Positions 1 to 9,090 are shown, counted from the stretch's first letter. The stretch: 64,000 bases of DNA from Streptomyces griseoviridis (GCA_014649155.1 BMSM01000024.1:38454-102453); one strand, 5' to 3'. Notes: generated by a model from the sequence alone, not told the origin. Numbers and translations: made by a program.

Positions 1-495
1 CTGGCCCGCGTCGCCGGACGCGGCGCGTCCGCCCTCGACCCGCAGGACTTCGGTTTCGCCCCGGTCGAGGCGGCGAACCGGGCCCTGAAGCGCGCGGGCA
101 TCACCTGGTCCGACGTCGCGGCGGTCGAGCTGAACGAGGCGTTCGCCGTGCAGTCCCTGGCCTGCGTGGACGCCTGGGGCATCGACCCGGCCGTCGTCAA
201 CACCAAGGGCGGCGCCATCGCGCTGGGCCACCCGCTGGGCGCGTCCGGCGGCCGCATCCTCGGCACGCTCGCCCACCGTCTGAAGGAGTCCGGCGACCGC
301 TGGGGCGTCGCCGCGATCTGCATCGGCGTCGGCCAGGCCCTCGCCGTCGTCCTGGAGAACGTGACCGGGGCGAACGCGACGGACGGGCACACGACCGCGG
401 CGAAAGCGACCAAGAACGCGACCGGGAAGAACGCGACCGGGAAGAACACGGCCGGCGGGAACACGGCCGGGCAGAGCAGGGAGGCCGCCCGATGA
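1..495 (+). CDS. pcaF: 3-oxoadipyl-CoA/acetyl-CoA thiolase, C-terminal part (5' end outside window)
   Basis: Thiolase catalysing CoA-dependent cleavage of a 3-oxoacyl-CoA. The frame is open from base 1. It carries the thiolase motifs NEAFA (about bases 130-144), GGAIALGHPLGASGGR (His active-site block) and CIGVGQALAVVLE (catalytic Cys near the C terminus). The stop overlaps the start of the next gene as ATGA, and the two following genes encode both subunits of a 3-oxoacid CoA-transferase. That context makes 3-oxoadipyl-CoA thiolase of the beta-ketoadipate pathway the best reading; generic acetyl-CoA acetyltransferase is the alternative. After the usual thiolase end (…VVLEN) there is an odd tail of about 40 residues rich in N, A, T, G and K, built from short tandem repeats, not expected for the family. 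Confidence 0.88.
   Translation: MARVAGRGASALDPQDFGFAPVEAANRALKRAGITWSDVAAVELNEAFAVQSLACVDAWGIDPAVVNTKGGAIALGHPLGASGGRILGTLAHRLKESGDRWGVAAICIGVGQALAVVLENVTGANATDGHTTAAKATKNATGKNATGKNTAGGNTAGQSREAAR
415..475 (+). repeat. 15-bp imperfect tandem repeat coding the thiolase tail
   Basis: A unit close to AACGCGACCGGGAAG occurs twice in register and is followed by degenerate copies containing AACACGGCCGG. It encodes the repeated N-A-T-G-K / N-T-A-G-G tail of the thiolase, just before the stop. The unit is a multiple of three, so copy-number change keeps the frame. Confidence 0.75.
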
Positions 496-1160
496 GCACC
501 CGCGTGTGCGCCGACGCCGACGAGGCCGTCGCCGGCGTCGAGGACGGCGCCACGGTCCTCGTCGGCGGCTTCGGCATGGCCGGCATGCCGGTCGCCCTGA
601 TCGACGCGCTGATCCGCCAGGGCGCCACGGACCTCACCGTGGTCTCCAACAACGCCGGCAACGGCGACACCGGACTGGCCGCGCTGCTGGCTAAGGGACG
701 GGTCCGCAAGGTCGTCTGCTCCTTCCCCCGGCAGACCGACAGTCACGTCTTCGACGAGCTGTACCGCGCCGGGAAGATCGAGCTGGAGGTCGTGCCGCAG
801 GGCAGCCTCGCCGAGCGGATGCGCGCCGCAGGCGCCGGCATCGGCGCCTTCTTCTGCCCCACCGGGGCCGGCACCCTCCTCGCCGAGGGCAAGGAGACCC
901 GCGTCATCGACGGCCGCACCTACGTCCTGGAGTACCCGATCAAGGGTGACGTGGCCCTGATCGGCGCCCACCGCGCGGACCGCATGGGCAACCTCGTCTA
1001 CCGCAAGACCGCCCGCAACTTCGGCCCGGTCATGGCCACCGCCGCGACCACCGTGATCGCCCAGGTCCGCGAGATCGTCGACACCGGCACGATCGACCCC
1101 GAGACCGTGATCACGCCGGGCATCTATGTCGACCGCGTGGTGCAGGAGGCGACCGCATGA
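492..1160 (+). CDS. pcaI: 3-oxoacid (3-oxoadipate) CoA-transferase, alpha subunit
   Basis: Alpha subunit of a heteromeric succinyl-CoA:3-oxoacid CoA-transferase. It has the family glycine-rich segment VGGFGMAGMPVALIDAL (residues about 22-40) and later GGFG/NNAGNGD-type CoA-binding features; 222 aa is normal for a class I alpha subunit. The ATG overlaps the thiolase stop by 4 bases and the stop overlaps the beta-subunit ATG by 4 bases, so the three genes should be translationally coupled. With the adjacent thiolase the likely substrate is 3-oxoadipate (protocatechuate/catechol breakdown). Acetoacetate CoA-transferase cannot be excluded from sequence alone. Confidence 0.88.
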   Translation: MSTRVCADADEAVAGVEDGATVLVGGFGMAGMPVALIDALIRQGATDLTVVSNNAGNGDTGLAALLAKGRVRKVVCSFPRQTDSHVFDELYRAGKIELEVVPQGSLAERMRAAGAGIGAFFCPTGAGTLLAEGKETRVIDGRTYVLEYPIKGDVALIGAHRADRMGNLVYRKTARNFGPVMATAATTVIAQVREIVDTGTIDPETVITPGIYVDRVVQEATA

Positions 1161-1828
1161 CCACCGATTCCCCCGCCGTGGACACCGGGCGCGGCCCGCT
1201 GGACAAGCACGGGATGGCCGCCCTCGTGGCCCGTGACATCCCGCACGGCTCCTTCGTCAACCTCGGCATCGGCCAGCCCACCCTGGTCGCCGACCATCTG
1301 CCCGCCGGCTCCGGGGTGGTCCTGCACACCGAGAACGGCATGCTCAACATGGGGCCGGCCGCGCGGGGCGACGAGATCGACCCCGACCTCACCAACGCCG
1401 GCAAGGTCCCCGTGACCGAGCTGCCCGGAGCGGCGTACTTCCACCACGCCGACTCCTTCGCGATGATGCGCGGCGGCCACCTGGACATCTGCGTCCTGGG
1501 CGCCTTCCAGGTCTCGGCCTCCGGCGACCTCGCCAACTGGCACACCGGAGCGCCGGACGCCATCCCCGCCGTCGGCGGGGCCATGGACCTGGCGATCGGG
1601 GCGAAGCAGGTCTTCGTGATGATGACCCTGTTCACCAAGACCGGCGCGCCCAAGCTGGTCCCCGAGTGCACCTACCCGCTGACCGGACTCCGCTGCGTGG
1701 ACCGGATCTACACCGACCTCGCCGTCTTCGACATCACCCCGCGGGGCGTCGCCGTCCGGGAGACCTTCGGCGTCACCGTCGGGGAACTCGCGGACCGCCT
1801 CGCCCTGCCCCTGCTCCCCGCAGCCTGA
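1157..1828 (+). CDS. pcaJ: 3-oxoacid (3-oxoadipate) CoA-transferase, beta subunit
   Basis: Beta subunit of the CoA-transferase. The segment VLHTENGMLNMGP (residues about 55-67) contains the Glu of the ENG motif that forms the glutamyl-CoA thioester. Length 223 aa is normal. It starts at an ATG overlapping the pcaI stop (ATGA) and is last in the visible operon. It pairs with pcaI to move CoA from succinyl-CoA to 3-oxoadipate, whose CoA ester is then split by pcaF to acetyl-CoA and succinyl-CoA. Confidence 0.88.
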   Translation: MTTDSPAVDTGRGPLDKHGMAALVARDIPHGSFVNLGIGQPTLVADHLPAGSGVVLHTENGMLNMGPAARGDEIDPDLTNAGKVPVTELPGAAYFHHADSFAMMRGGHLDICVLGAFQVSASGDLANWHTGAPDAIPAVGGAMDLAIGAKQVFVMMTLFTKTGAPKLVPECTYPLTGLRCVDRIYTDLAVFDITPRGVAVRETFGVTVGELADRLALPLLPAA

Positions 1829-1909
1829 GGCGCCGCCGGGCGCCCCGCGCGGAGGACGGTCGGCACCGGCCGGCTCGACGCACCGGGACGGGACATGCTC
1901 GTGGACCGT

Positions 1910-2170
1910 GCGCCGGGGCCGGACACGCTCGTAGACCGTCGTCGTCCGTACGTCCGCGACCTCCCGGCGCTCGGAGCGACGGCCGATCACGAAGGCGTGC
2001 ACGCTGTCCACGTGCGGGACGGCCACGTGGATCGGGAAGCCGTGACCGCCCGAGGTGACGAAGAGTCCGATCACCTCGGGCAGCCGCGCCGCCCACTCGC
2101 GGAACCCCTCGATGACGGGCCGGGCCGGAGGCCGGATGCGCACCGGGAGGAGCGCCTGCGCCGGCCTGCC
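1910..2170 (-). pseudogene. Lrp/AsnC-family regulator, C-terminal remnant
   Basis: The minus strand encodes a recognisable AsnC/RAM-type ligand domain (LLPVRIRPPARPVIEGF, then IGLFVTSGGHGFPIHVAV, HAFVI, REVADVRTTTVYE). The N-terminal helix-turn-helix is absent: upstream of about base 2170 the frame turns into unrelated sequence that is the start of the EamA remnant on the other strand. The frame also runs past the expected C terminus without a stop. I read this as a deletion relic, not a working gene. Confidence 0.65.
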
Positions 2171-2194
2171 GCGTCGAGTCCGACACCGCGTGAG

Positions 2195-2488
2195 GGCGCC
2201 CCGGTCGCCTGGCTCGGCGTGGCGGCCGCCGCCGTCGCCGTCGCGCACCGGCTGTTCACCGCGCGACCGACCCGCGTACGGGCGACCACGGCCGGCACCT
2301 CCAGCCTCGCCGAACCCCTCGCCGCGGCCCTGATCGGCGTCCTCCTCCCGCACGAGCACCTGACGGCCCCGGCAGGGGCGGGCTGCGCGCCGGTCCTCGC
2401 CGGAACGGTCATCACCTGCCTGCCACCCCTGCCACGCCGCCGCGCACCGTCCCCCGAGGACCTCGGCCCCTCCACTGGGCGGGCCTGA
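2195..2488 (+). pseudogene. EamA/DMT-family transporter, C-terminal remnant
   Basis: Only the last quarter of an EamA-type drug/metabolite exporter is left: a hydrophobic stretch AWLGVAAAAVAVAHRLF, the segment AGTSSLAEPLAAALIGVLL and a final membrane segment ending in VITCLPP. Full proteins have ten membrane helices and about 300 aa. The 5' part of the frame (from 1895) overlaps the AsnC relic on the opposite strand. AsnC regulators are often divergent from EamA exporters; here both 5' halves and the shared promoter are gone. Confidence 0.65.
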
Positions 2489-2890
2489 CTTGCCGTACGC
2501 CGGTCAGGCATCGGTGGGAGGACGGTGCCCGGGTGGCAGTACAGCCGCCACCCGGACCCCTCGTCCCGTCTCCGCTCCGCCAGAGCGAACTGTGCCACGA
2601 CCGCCGCTCGCCGAGGCGGGCCCCGTACGTCACCCGCACCAGCCCCGGAGCCGGCGCGGTTTCCCGCAGGCCGGAGACCCGGTGCCGGAGTCCCGCTTCC
2701 GACGCGCCCGCCATGCCCGGCAGCCGGGCGAGTATCGTCTCCCGGTCCCAGCGGCGGCCGGAGGCCCCCACCTCGACGAACTCCGGGTCCAGCAGCGGAC
2801 CGCCCGTTCCCTCGACGCCCTGATCCCGGGCGTCAGCAACCGCCGCTCACCCGCGAGCGCCGCCGCCACACCGTCCGTCTCCTCGCTCAT
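2480..2890 (-). pseudogene. DUF4440 / NTF2-like protein, frameshifted
   Basis: Reading from an ATG at 2890 the protein begins MSEETDGVAAALAGERRLLTPGI, as in Streptomyces DUF4440 proteins. Near base 2805 the expected continuation (LLDPEFVEVGASGRRWDRETIL) lies in another frame, and near base 2570 the C-terminal part (GWRLYCHPGTVLPPMPD) is in a third frame. Two single-base indels therefore split a gene of roughly 130 codons. Sequencing error is possible, but two hits in one small gene beside other relics favours decay. Confidence 0.6.
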
Positions 2891-3020
2891 CCCGCCACGC
2901 TGCCCCGCGCCCGCCGGGACGATCCCGCGCCGCCCGCCTCCCCGGGCCATGGACCGGCCCTCCCCGTGCCTGCGCGGGAGCCCGCCCACGCCGCACCGGG
3001 CGGCGAGGCCGGCCGGACCC

Positions 3021-4652
3021 TCAGGACCCGGCCCCGCCGTACGGCTCGGGCAGCGGACAGCTGAGCGGCCACACCCGTTCGGAGAGCCGCCCGGTGAGAC
3101 GGTCACCGCTCACCTCCGCCTCGGCCAGCCAGTCCGCCGCGGTCAACTGCGCGACCAGGTCCGGGAGATCACCGGGCGCACCGGCGTACAGGGCGGCGAG
3201 CGAGCCGGTGTCGACGCCCTCGCCGCCGGGGCCGAGGACCTCCCCGTCCAGCCCGGTCCGGGTGGCCAGGGCCAGTGCCAGCAGCCGGGCGGCGGCCGTC
3301 GTCCGCTTCCTGCGCAGCCTCCGGTCGGTCATGACCCGCTGCGCCCAGCCGCTGAGTCTGGCCCGCGTGTTCTTCCCGAACGCCAGCACCCGCTCGCCGT
3401 CCGGACCGGGTACCAGGGAGGGCACGGTGACCACCGTCGGGTTCTCGGGGCGGGAGGCGAGCACCTCCTCGGCGGTGCACTCGATCCACAGCCACCCGGA
3501 CGCCGCCAGCCGTCCGACGAGGTCCCCGGGATCGCTCAGCGGCAGGGCGGACACGTCCTGCCCGGTCAGATTGCCGGAGCCGCTGCGCGCGGTCCGCAGC
3601 GTGAGCAGCAGGCAGAACAGCCGCGCCTCCGGGCCGGGCAGCGGCGCGTGGTCGCGGACGTGCCCGAGGACGGCGCGGGCGTGCTCCCACAGCTGGGGCC
3701 CGGGCAGCACCCGGGGCACGCCGGTCTCCTGCCCGTCGGGGGTGTGGCCGGTGCGCTGGAGGTGCTGGCCGCGGACGGTGACCGCGGCCTGCTCCGCCCG
3801 CCGCGCCTGCGCGCGCAGTTCGGCGTCACCGGTCACCTCGGCCCACTCGTGGAAGGCGCGGGCCTTGCGGGTGTGCAGGTCGGCGAGGAGCGCCAGGTCG
3901 GGTTCCGCGCGTTTCTGATAGGCGCGGAACTGGTCGCCCAGCGCGGTGAGTTCGTCGCGCAGCGCGGTCGGCCGCAGCTCGTGCGGCACGACGCGCTGCG
4001 CGATCTTCCCGTGCCTGCCGTACGGCCGGGCGGCCCGCGGCCGGGGGGAGGGCACCGGAACGCCAGGCGGCTTCGGTACCCCGGCGGGATCGGCCGGCGA
4101 GGCACCGCCGGGTGCGGCCCGGTCCGCGGACCCGGGCGCGTCGGAGAACCGCGGCCGCGGCGCCACGGCGGCCCGGACGGGCCCGGCGCCGCCGGACGCC
4201 CGTGCCGGCCCGGCCGGCGGAGCGGTGGCCGCGACCTGCCCTGAGGGGTGGGCCGCCGCGCAGCGCGCGCAGCATTCGAGCGCCTGCCACCAGCGCCCCG
4301 CCCGGTCCGCGACGACCACGAAGACGACCGGGCCGCCGCACCGCCACGCCGCCGCCCCGGTGTCCCGCCCCCCGGCGGCGGGACCGGCGTGGCCCCGGCA
4401 CCCGTCGGCCCGGCAGGCGCAGTACACCCCGCTCCGGGGCTCCCCGGCGGCCCGCAGATGCGCGGTGAGGTGCGCCACGGCGAAGGCCCGGCCGGCGGCG
4501 ACGGACGGCAGCCGCTGCTCGGGACAGGCCGGGCGGACGCACGAGAACCGCACCGCCGAGCTGCCCCGGCCGACGGGGTCCAGGCGCACCATCCAGGACC
4601 TCCCCCGCACCCGCTCACCGGGCCCGCTCGCCGCGTGGGCGCGCATCTCCAT
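3021..4652 (-). CDS. Hypothetical protein with Cys-rich N-terminal half
   Basis: 543 aa, function not recognised. The first 130 residues hold several CxxxC/CxC-like groups (FSCVRPACP, YCACRADGC, CCARC) that could bind zinc. A Pro/Ala-rich linker follows (about 130-210). The C-terminal 330 residues are charged and helical, with segments such as TALRDELTALGDQFRAYQKR and RRAEQAAVTVRGQHL. No signal peptide or membrane segment is evident. The ATG at 4652 follows a purine-rich GGGAAGGGGACGAGG. It is divergent from the isomerase at 4888, with about 235 bp between them. Codon use is typical of a real high-GC gene; the plus-strand ORFs here are shadows. Confidence 0.7.
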   Translation of the reverse strand: MEMRAHAASGPGERVRGRSWMVRLDPVGRGSSAVRFSCVRPACPEQRLPSVAAGRAFAVAHLTAHLRAAGEPRSGVYCACRADGCRGHAGPAAGGRDTGAAAWRCGGPVVFVVVADRAGRWWQALECCARCAAAHPSGQVAATAPPAGPARASGGAGPVRAAVAPRPRFSDAPGSADRAAPGGASPADPAGVPKPPGVPVPSPRPRAARPYGRHGKIAQRVVPHELRPTALRDELTALGDQFRAYQKRAEPDLALLADLHTRKARAFHEWAEVTGDAELRAQARRAEQAAVTVRGQHLQRTGHTPDGQETGVPRVLPGPQLWEHARAVLGHVRDHAPLPGPEARLFCLLLTLRTARSGSGNLTGQDVSALPLSDPGDLVGRLAASGWLWIECTAEEVLASRPENPTVVTVPSLVPGPDGERVLAFGKNTRARLSGWAQRVMTDRRLRRKRTTAAARLLALALATRTGLDGEVLGPGGEGVDTGSLAALYAGAPGDLPDLVAQLTAADWLAEAEVSGDRLTGRLSERVWPLSCPLPEPYGGAGS

Positions 4653-4887
4653 CCTCGTCCCCTTCCCTCACACCGGCGGCCCGCCAAGATCTCCTCGGGG
4701 CGCGGGCAGTGCAGTCTGCCGCAGCCATGTCACGTTCCGCAATCGGTGAGTTACCAGGAGTGGCGTTCGTTCCCCGTCCGTGTGACGATCCCCGGCACGG
4801 GCTTGACCTGGAGGGGGGCGGGCCGGAGCGCCCCGCGACGCGAGAAAATGGTTGCCTGAGAAAACCAGGGCGCGTGAAAGGTCCTCC

Positions 4888-5289
4888 ATGCCACACCTCA
4901 CCATCGACTACTCCGCACGGCTCGGCGCCGCCTTCGACCGCGCGGCCCTGGTCAGGGAACTGCATCCGCTCGTCATCGAGGAGAGCGGCTCGACGGGCGT
5001 CTGCAAGACGCTGCTGCGGCCGGTCGAGACCTGCGTCGGCGACGGGGTGGGGGAGGGGGACGCCTTCGTGCATGTGGAGGTCGGCCTCAAGCCGGGTCGC
5101 TCCGAAGCGCTGAAGGGACGGCTGGCCGAGAGCATCGTCGCCCTGGTCGGCAAGCATCTGCGGGCGGACGGCGCGGTGGTCTCGGCGGAGGTGCGCGAAC
5201 TGGCCGGCTCCTACCGTCTGGACCCGCCCGCGCGGGCGGACGCGTACCGTGGCGGCACCCTGCGGGTGTGCCGGCCGGCGGCGGGCTGA
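4888..5289 (+). CDS. 5-carboxymethyl-2-hydroxymuconate delta-isomerase-like tautomerase
   Basis: 133 aa, starting MPHLTIDYSA, the characteristic beginning of CHMI proteins of the 4-oxalocrotonate tautomerase superfamily; Pro after the initiator Met is the catalytic base in the family. I chose the ATG at 4888 instead of the upstream in-frame ATG at 4852 because it exposes this Pro and has GGTCCTCC-type sequence just before it. The family isomerises 5-carboxymethyl-2-hydroxymuconate in homoprotocatechuate breakdown, but no other genes of that pathway are next to it, so the substrate is uncertain. Confidence 0.8.
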   Translation: MPHLTIDYSARLGAAFDRAALVRELHPLVIEESGSTGVCKTLLRPVETCVGDGVGEGDAFVHVEVGLKPGRSEALKGRLAESIVALVGKHLRADGAVVSAEVRELAGSYRLDPPARADAYRGGTLRVCRPAAG

Positions 5290-5828
5290 ACGGCGGTGCC
5301 GCTCCTGGTTCTCCTGGTTCTCTGGTTCTGCTGGTGACCCCGACTGGCATGGAGTCGGTGACGCGGCCAAGGGCGCGGCTGGTGAGGCGACCGGTGGCGC
5401 GGCTTGTGACGACACGCGGTGCGACAACGTTGTCTTGACGGTCCTGAGAGTACCGCCGTACTGGCGAAGGCTGTCAATACGGCCGACGCGCGGCGCCACC
5501 GCGGCCCCGTCGGCCCCGCTGTTCACGGGCCCCGCTCGCGGCCCTCGACTCCGGCCGCCGACTCCGGCTGTCGACTCCCGGCCCCGGCCGGCTTACAGCC
5601 GCCCGCCCCCGGGCTCCGCCCGCCCCCGGGCTCCGCCCGCCCCCGGGCTCCGCCCGCCCCCGGGCTCCGCCCGCCCCTGGAACTCCCCTCTCCCGGACTC
5701 CGCTTGCCCGGACCCCGCTCTCCCGCGCCCCGGCGAGGCGCTCTTCCGCCCCGCCCCTGTGGCGCGTTAGTGTCCCTGCGGCTTGTGCGACCCGTGGTGC
5801 GCGACCCGTCCGGAGGAGGGGCCGCGTC
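5290..5828. other. Gene-free stretch before the mannosidase
   Basis: About 540 bp with no convincing gene. It holds short T/G-rich direct repeats (ctcctggttctcctggttctctggttct near 5306) and the 17-bp tandem repeat listed separately. The mannosidase ribosome site (GGAGGAGGGG) is at about 5812-5821. Reading frames crossing it are products of the GC-rich repeats. Confidence 0.6.
5600..5680 (+). repeat. 17-bp GC-rich tandem repeat, about 4.7 copies
   Basis: The unit CGCCCGCCCCCGGGCTC is repeated perfectly at 5600, 5617, 5634 and 5651, with a partial fifth copy from 5668. The CCCCCGGG core is self-complementary, so each unit could form a small hairpin. The length is not a multiple of three and there is no gene here. 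It lies 150-230 bp upstream of the mannosidase start. Confidence 0.9.
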
Positions 5829-8800
5829 ATGCGTTTCCGTCCGATGTCCCTGCTGCTCGCCGCGGCCCTCATAACCAGCGGCGCCACCCCCGCCCTGGCG
5901 GCCTCGTCCGCCCCGCCCGACACGTCCCTCGTCAAGGACCCCACCGCCTACGTCGACCCCCTGATCGGCACCGCCAACGCCGGCAACGTCTTCCCGGGGG
6001 CCGTCGTCCCCTTCGGCATGCTCTCCTGGAGCCCGGAGAACACCAAGGGCGACGCCACCAGAACCGTCGCCCCCGGCGGCTACCAGCACGACGCCACCCG
6101 TATCCGCGGTTTCAGCCTGACCCACATGTCCGGCACGGGCTGCGCGGGCGGCAGCGGGGACATCCCGTTCTTCCCGTACAGCGGCGAGGTCACGTCCTCC
6201 CCGGCGAGCGACACCAAGGACGCGGTCTACGCCTCCGACTTCAGCCACGAAGACGAGACCGCCGAACCCGGCCACTACAAGGTCTCCCTCGCCTCCGGGG
6301 TCACGGCCGACCTCACCGCCACCGCCCGCACCGGCTCGGCCCGCTTCACCTACCCCACCGGCAGGCCCGCCGCCCTGCTGATCCGCACCGCCAACTCCGA
6401 GGTCGGCTCCACCGACTCCACGGTGCGGATCGACCCGAAGACCCGGACCGTCTCGGGCTCCGTCACCTCCGGCAACTTCTGCGGCTACCTCGACCCCGAG
6501 GGGCGCCGCGCCTACTACACCCTGCACTTCACCGCGACCTTCGACCGCGCCTTCAGGACCACCGGCACCTGGCGGGACGACCGGCTCACCCCCGGCTCCA
6601 CCGCCGCCTCCGAGGACGGCGGCCGCCCCGTCGCCGGCAAGGGAGCGGGCGGCTACGTCGAGTTCGAGCCCGGCACCGGACCGGTGAACGTCAAGGTCGG
6701 CGTCTCCTACGTCGACCAGGCCGGCGCCGAGGCCAACCTGAGGGCGGAGAACCCGCCCCGCCGCTCCTTCGACTCCGTCCGGGACGCCGCCCGCGACGCC
6801 TGGCGGGACCGCCTCGCCGCGATCCGCGTCGGCGGCGGCACCGACGAGGAGCGCACCATCTTCTACACCGCGCTCTACCACGCCCTGCTCCACCCGAACA
6901 CCGTCAGCGACACCGACCGCCGTTACCGCGGCCCGGACGGCAGGACGCACCGCGTCTCCCGCGGCCACCAGGCGCAGTACGGCACCTTCTCCGGCTGGGA
7001 CGTCTACCGCAGCCAGATGCAGTTGCTGACCCTCCTGAACCCCCGGGTGGGCTCCGACATCGCCCAGTCGCTGTACGAGTTCGCCGGGCAGATTGGCGGC
7101 GTCTGGGACCGCTGGCTGCACGGCGCGAGCGGCACCCACGTCATGAACGGCGACCCCTCGCCCATCGCCCTCGCCGGCATCCACGCCTTCGGCGGCACCG
7201 GCTTCGACCTGGACGGTGCGCTGCGGTCCCTGGTGAAGGCGGCCACCGTCCCCACCGAGCAGGACCTCTCCCCGGCCGGCAAGCCCGTCCTCTCGGTCGG
7301 CCAGCGGCCCTCCCTCGACAAGTACCTGAAGCTGCACTACATGCCGTCCGTCTCCAACGCCTGGGGCGGCGCCGCCGAGACCCTGGAGATGTCCGGCGCC
7401 GACTTCGCGCTCTCCCGGCTGGCCACCGCCGCCAGGCAGCGGGACACCGCGAAGACCTTCGCGGCCCGCTCCCAGTACTGGCAGAACAACTTCAACATCG
7501 CCGCCGACCCCACCGGCGGCTACATCGCCAACCGCAAGGCCGACGGCAGCTGGGTCACCGGCTTCACCCCGGCCACCGGCAACGGCTTCGTCGAGGGCAC
7601 CGCCGCCCAGTACACCTGGATGGTCCAGCACGACCCGGCCGGCCTGTTCGCCGCGATGGGCGGCACCGAGGAGGCGCTGAAGCGCCTGGACGCCTTCTTC
7701 CACGACGCCGACGGCGACTGGGTCTTCAGCGGCGGCCCCGGCGACAAGTCCGGCATGGACAACGAACCGTCCGTCAACGTCCCCTACCTCTACGACTACG
7801 CGGGCGCCCCCTACAAGGCGCAGCGGACCGTCCGCGCCGCGATGGACGCGCTCTGGTCGACCGGGCCGGGCGGCATCCCGGGCAACGACGACCTCGGCGC
7901 GATGTCGTCCTGGTACGTCTTCTCCGCGCTCGGCATGTACCCGCAGGTCCCGTCCCGTGCCGAACTCGTCCTCGCCTCCCCGCTGTTCCCCCGCGCGGAG
8001 ATCGACCGGCCCGGCGGCAAGGACATCTCCATCCACGCCCGGGACGCCGCGGCCGACGCGCCGTACATCCGTTCCCTGAAGGTGAACGGCCGCGCCGGCG
8101 ACCGCCCGTGGCTCCCGGCCTCCGTCGTCCGCGACGGCGGACGCCTCGACTACACCCTGTCCTCGGAACCCGACCCCGCCTGGGGCGCAGGCCAGGCCCC
8201 GCCGTCCTTCCGGGACGGCGAACAGCCCTACCAGATCGGCGTCGGCCCCACCGCCGCGACCCTCGCCCCCGGCGACAGCACCGGTGTCGACATCCGCGCC
8301 CGCGCGGTGAGCGGCGGCGAGGGCCCCGACGTCCGCTTCCACGTCGACACCCCGGACGGCATCACGGCCGTCCCCGCCGAGGGCACCGTCACGGACGGCG
8401 CCCAGCGGATCGAACTGACCGCATCCGACGGCACCGCCCAGGGCTTCTACGACGTGAAGGTCACCGTCACCTCGGGCGACAGCTCCTACGCACAGCCCGT
8501 CGCCCTCACCGTCGCCGCCCCCGGCACCCTGCTGGCCGCCTACGACAACACCGGCGTCTCCGACGACGAGGGCGAACACGACGAGGCCGACTACGACGGC
8601 GGCGGCTGGAGCTACTCCCGCCAGGCGCTCGCCGCGGCGGGCCTCACCCCGGGCGAGCGGCACACCGCCGACGGCCTCACCTACAGCTGGCCCGGCTCCC
8701 CGGCCGGCCGCCCGGACAACGCCACCGCCACCGGTCAGGTCATCCGGCTCACCGACCCGGCCGCCCGGTTGTCGTTCATCGGCAGCGCCGTCAACGGCAA

Positions 8801-9083
8801 CCAGAAGTCCGGGGCGACCGTCACCTTCACCGACGGCACCACCGCCACCGTCGACCTCGCCTTCACCGACTGGACCACCGGCGGCGGAGGCGGCACCGTC
8901 CAGTACGGCAACGAGGTCGTCGCCGAGGCCGCGTACCGCAATGTCGCGGGCGCGGACAAGGACCCGGTGGCGACGTACGTCTTCGCCACCGCTCCGTTCA
9001 CCGCCCCGGACGGCAAGCGGATCAGCTCCGTACGGCTGCCCGACAACGCGAACCTGCACGTGTTCACCCTCGCCGTGAGCTGA
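5829..9083 (+). CDS. Secreted GH92 alpha-1,2-mannosidase with NEW3 and C-terminal domain
   Basis: 1084 aa. A signal peptide (residues 1 to about 24, MRFRPMSLLLAAALITS…ALA) is followed by the GH92 N-terminal beta domain (YVDPLIGTANAGNVFPGA… FGMLSWSPEN, HMSGTGCAGGSGDIPFFP) and the (alpha/alpha)6 catalytic domain. The conserved segments EGTAAQYTWMVQHD and GNDDLGAMSSWYVFSALGMYP are present. GH92 enzymes are Ca-dependent exo-mannosidases. From residue about 803 a NEW3 (alpha-galactosidase-associated) domain occurs, then from about 901 a glycine-rich beta domain (AAYDNTGVSDDEGEHDEADYD) common at the end of actinobacterial family members, perhaps for carbohydrate binding. It likely trims mannoglycans outside the cell. 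GGAGG lies 12 bp upstream of the ATG. Confidence 0.93.
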   Translation: MRFRPMSLLLAAALITSGATPALAASSAPPDTSLVKDPTAYVDPLIGTANAGNVFPGAVVPFGMLSWSPENTKGDATRTVAPGGYQHDATRIRGFSLTHMSGTGCAGGSGDIPFFPYSGEVTSSPASDTKDAVYASDFSHEDETAEPGHYKVSLASGVTADLTATARTGSARFTYPTGRPAALLIRTANSEVGSTDSTVRIDPKTRTVSGSVTSGNFCGYLDPEGRRAYYTLHFTATFDRAFRTTGTWRDDRLTPGSTAASEDGGRPVAGKGAGGYVEFEPGTGPVNVKVGVSYVDQAGAEANLRAENPPRRSFDSVRDAARDAWRDRLAAIRVGGGTDEERTIFYTALYHALLHPNTVSDTDRRYRGPDGRTHRVSRGHQAQYGTFSGWDVYRSQMQLLTLLNPRVGSDIAQSLYEFAGQIGGVWDRWLHGASGTHVMNGDPSPIALAGIHAFGGTGFDLDGALRSLVKAATVPTEQDLSPAGKPVLSVGQRPSLDKYLKLHYMPSVSNAWGGAAETLEMSGADFALSRLATAARQRDTAKTFAARSQYWQNNFNIAADPTGGYIANRKADGSWVTGFTPATGNGFVEGTAAQYTWMVQHDPAGLFAAMGGTEEALKRLDAFFHDADGDWVFSGGPGDKSGMDNEPSVNVPYLYDYAGAPYKAQRTVRAAMDALWSTGPGGIPGNDDLGAMSSWYVFSALGMYPQVPSRAELVLASPLFPRAEIDRPGGKDISIHARDAAADAPYIRSLKVNGRAGDRPWLPASVVRDGGRLDYTLSSEPDPAWGAGQAPPSFRDGEQPYQIGVGPTAATLAPGDSTGVDIRARAVSGGEGPDVRFHVDTPDGITAVPAEGTVTDGAQRIELTASDGTAQGFYDVKVTVTSGDSSYAQPVALTVAAPGTLLAAYDNTGVSDDEGEHDEADYDGGGWSYSRQALAAAGLTPGERHTADGLTYSWPGSPAGRPDNATATGQVIRLTDPAARLSFIGSAVNGNQKSGATVTFTDGTTATVDLAFTDWTTGGGGGTVQYGNEVVAEAAYRNVAGADKDPVATYVFATAPFTAPDGKRISSVRLPDNANLHVFTLAVS

Positions 9084-9090
9084 GCCCGGC

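Noticed and set aside
2490..4244. 584-codon plus-strand ORF
   Set aside because: Antisense to the 543-aa minus-strand gene; its text is low-complexity Pro/Arg/Gly.
5600..5680. Tandem repeats as a CRISPR array
   Set aside because: Units are 17 bp and contiguous with no spacers, and no cas genes are present.
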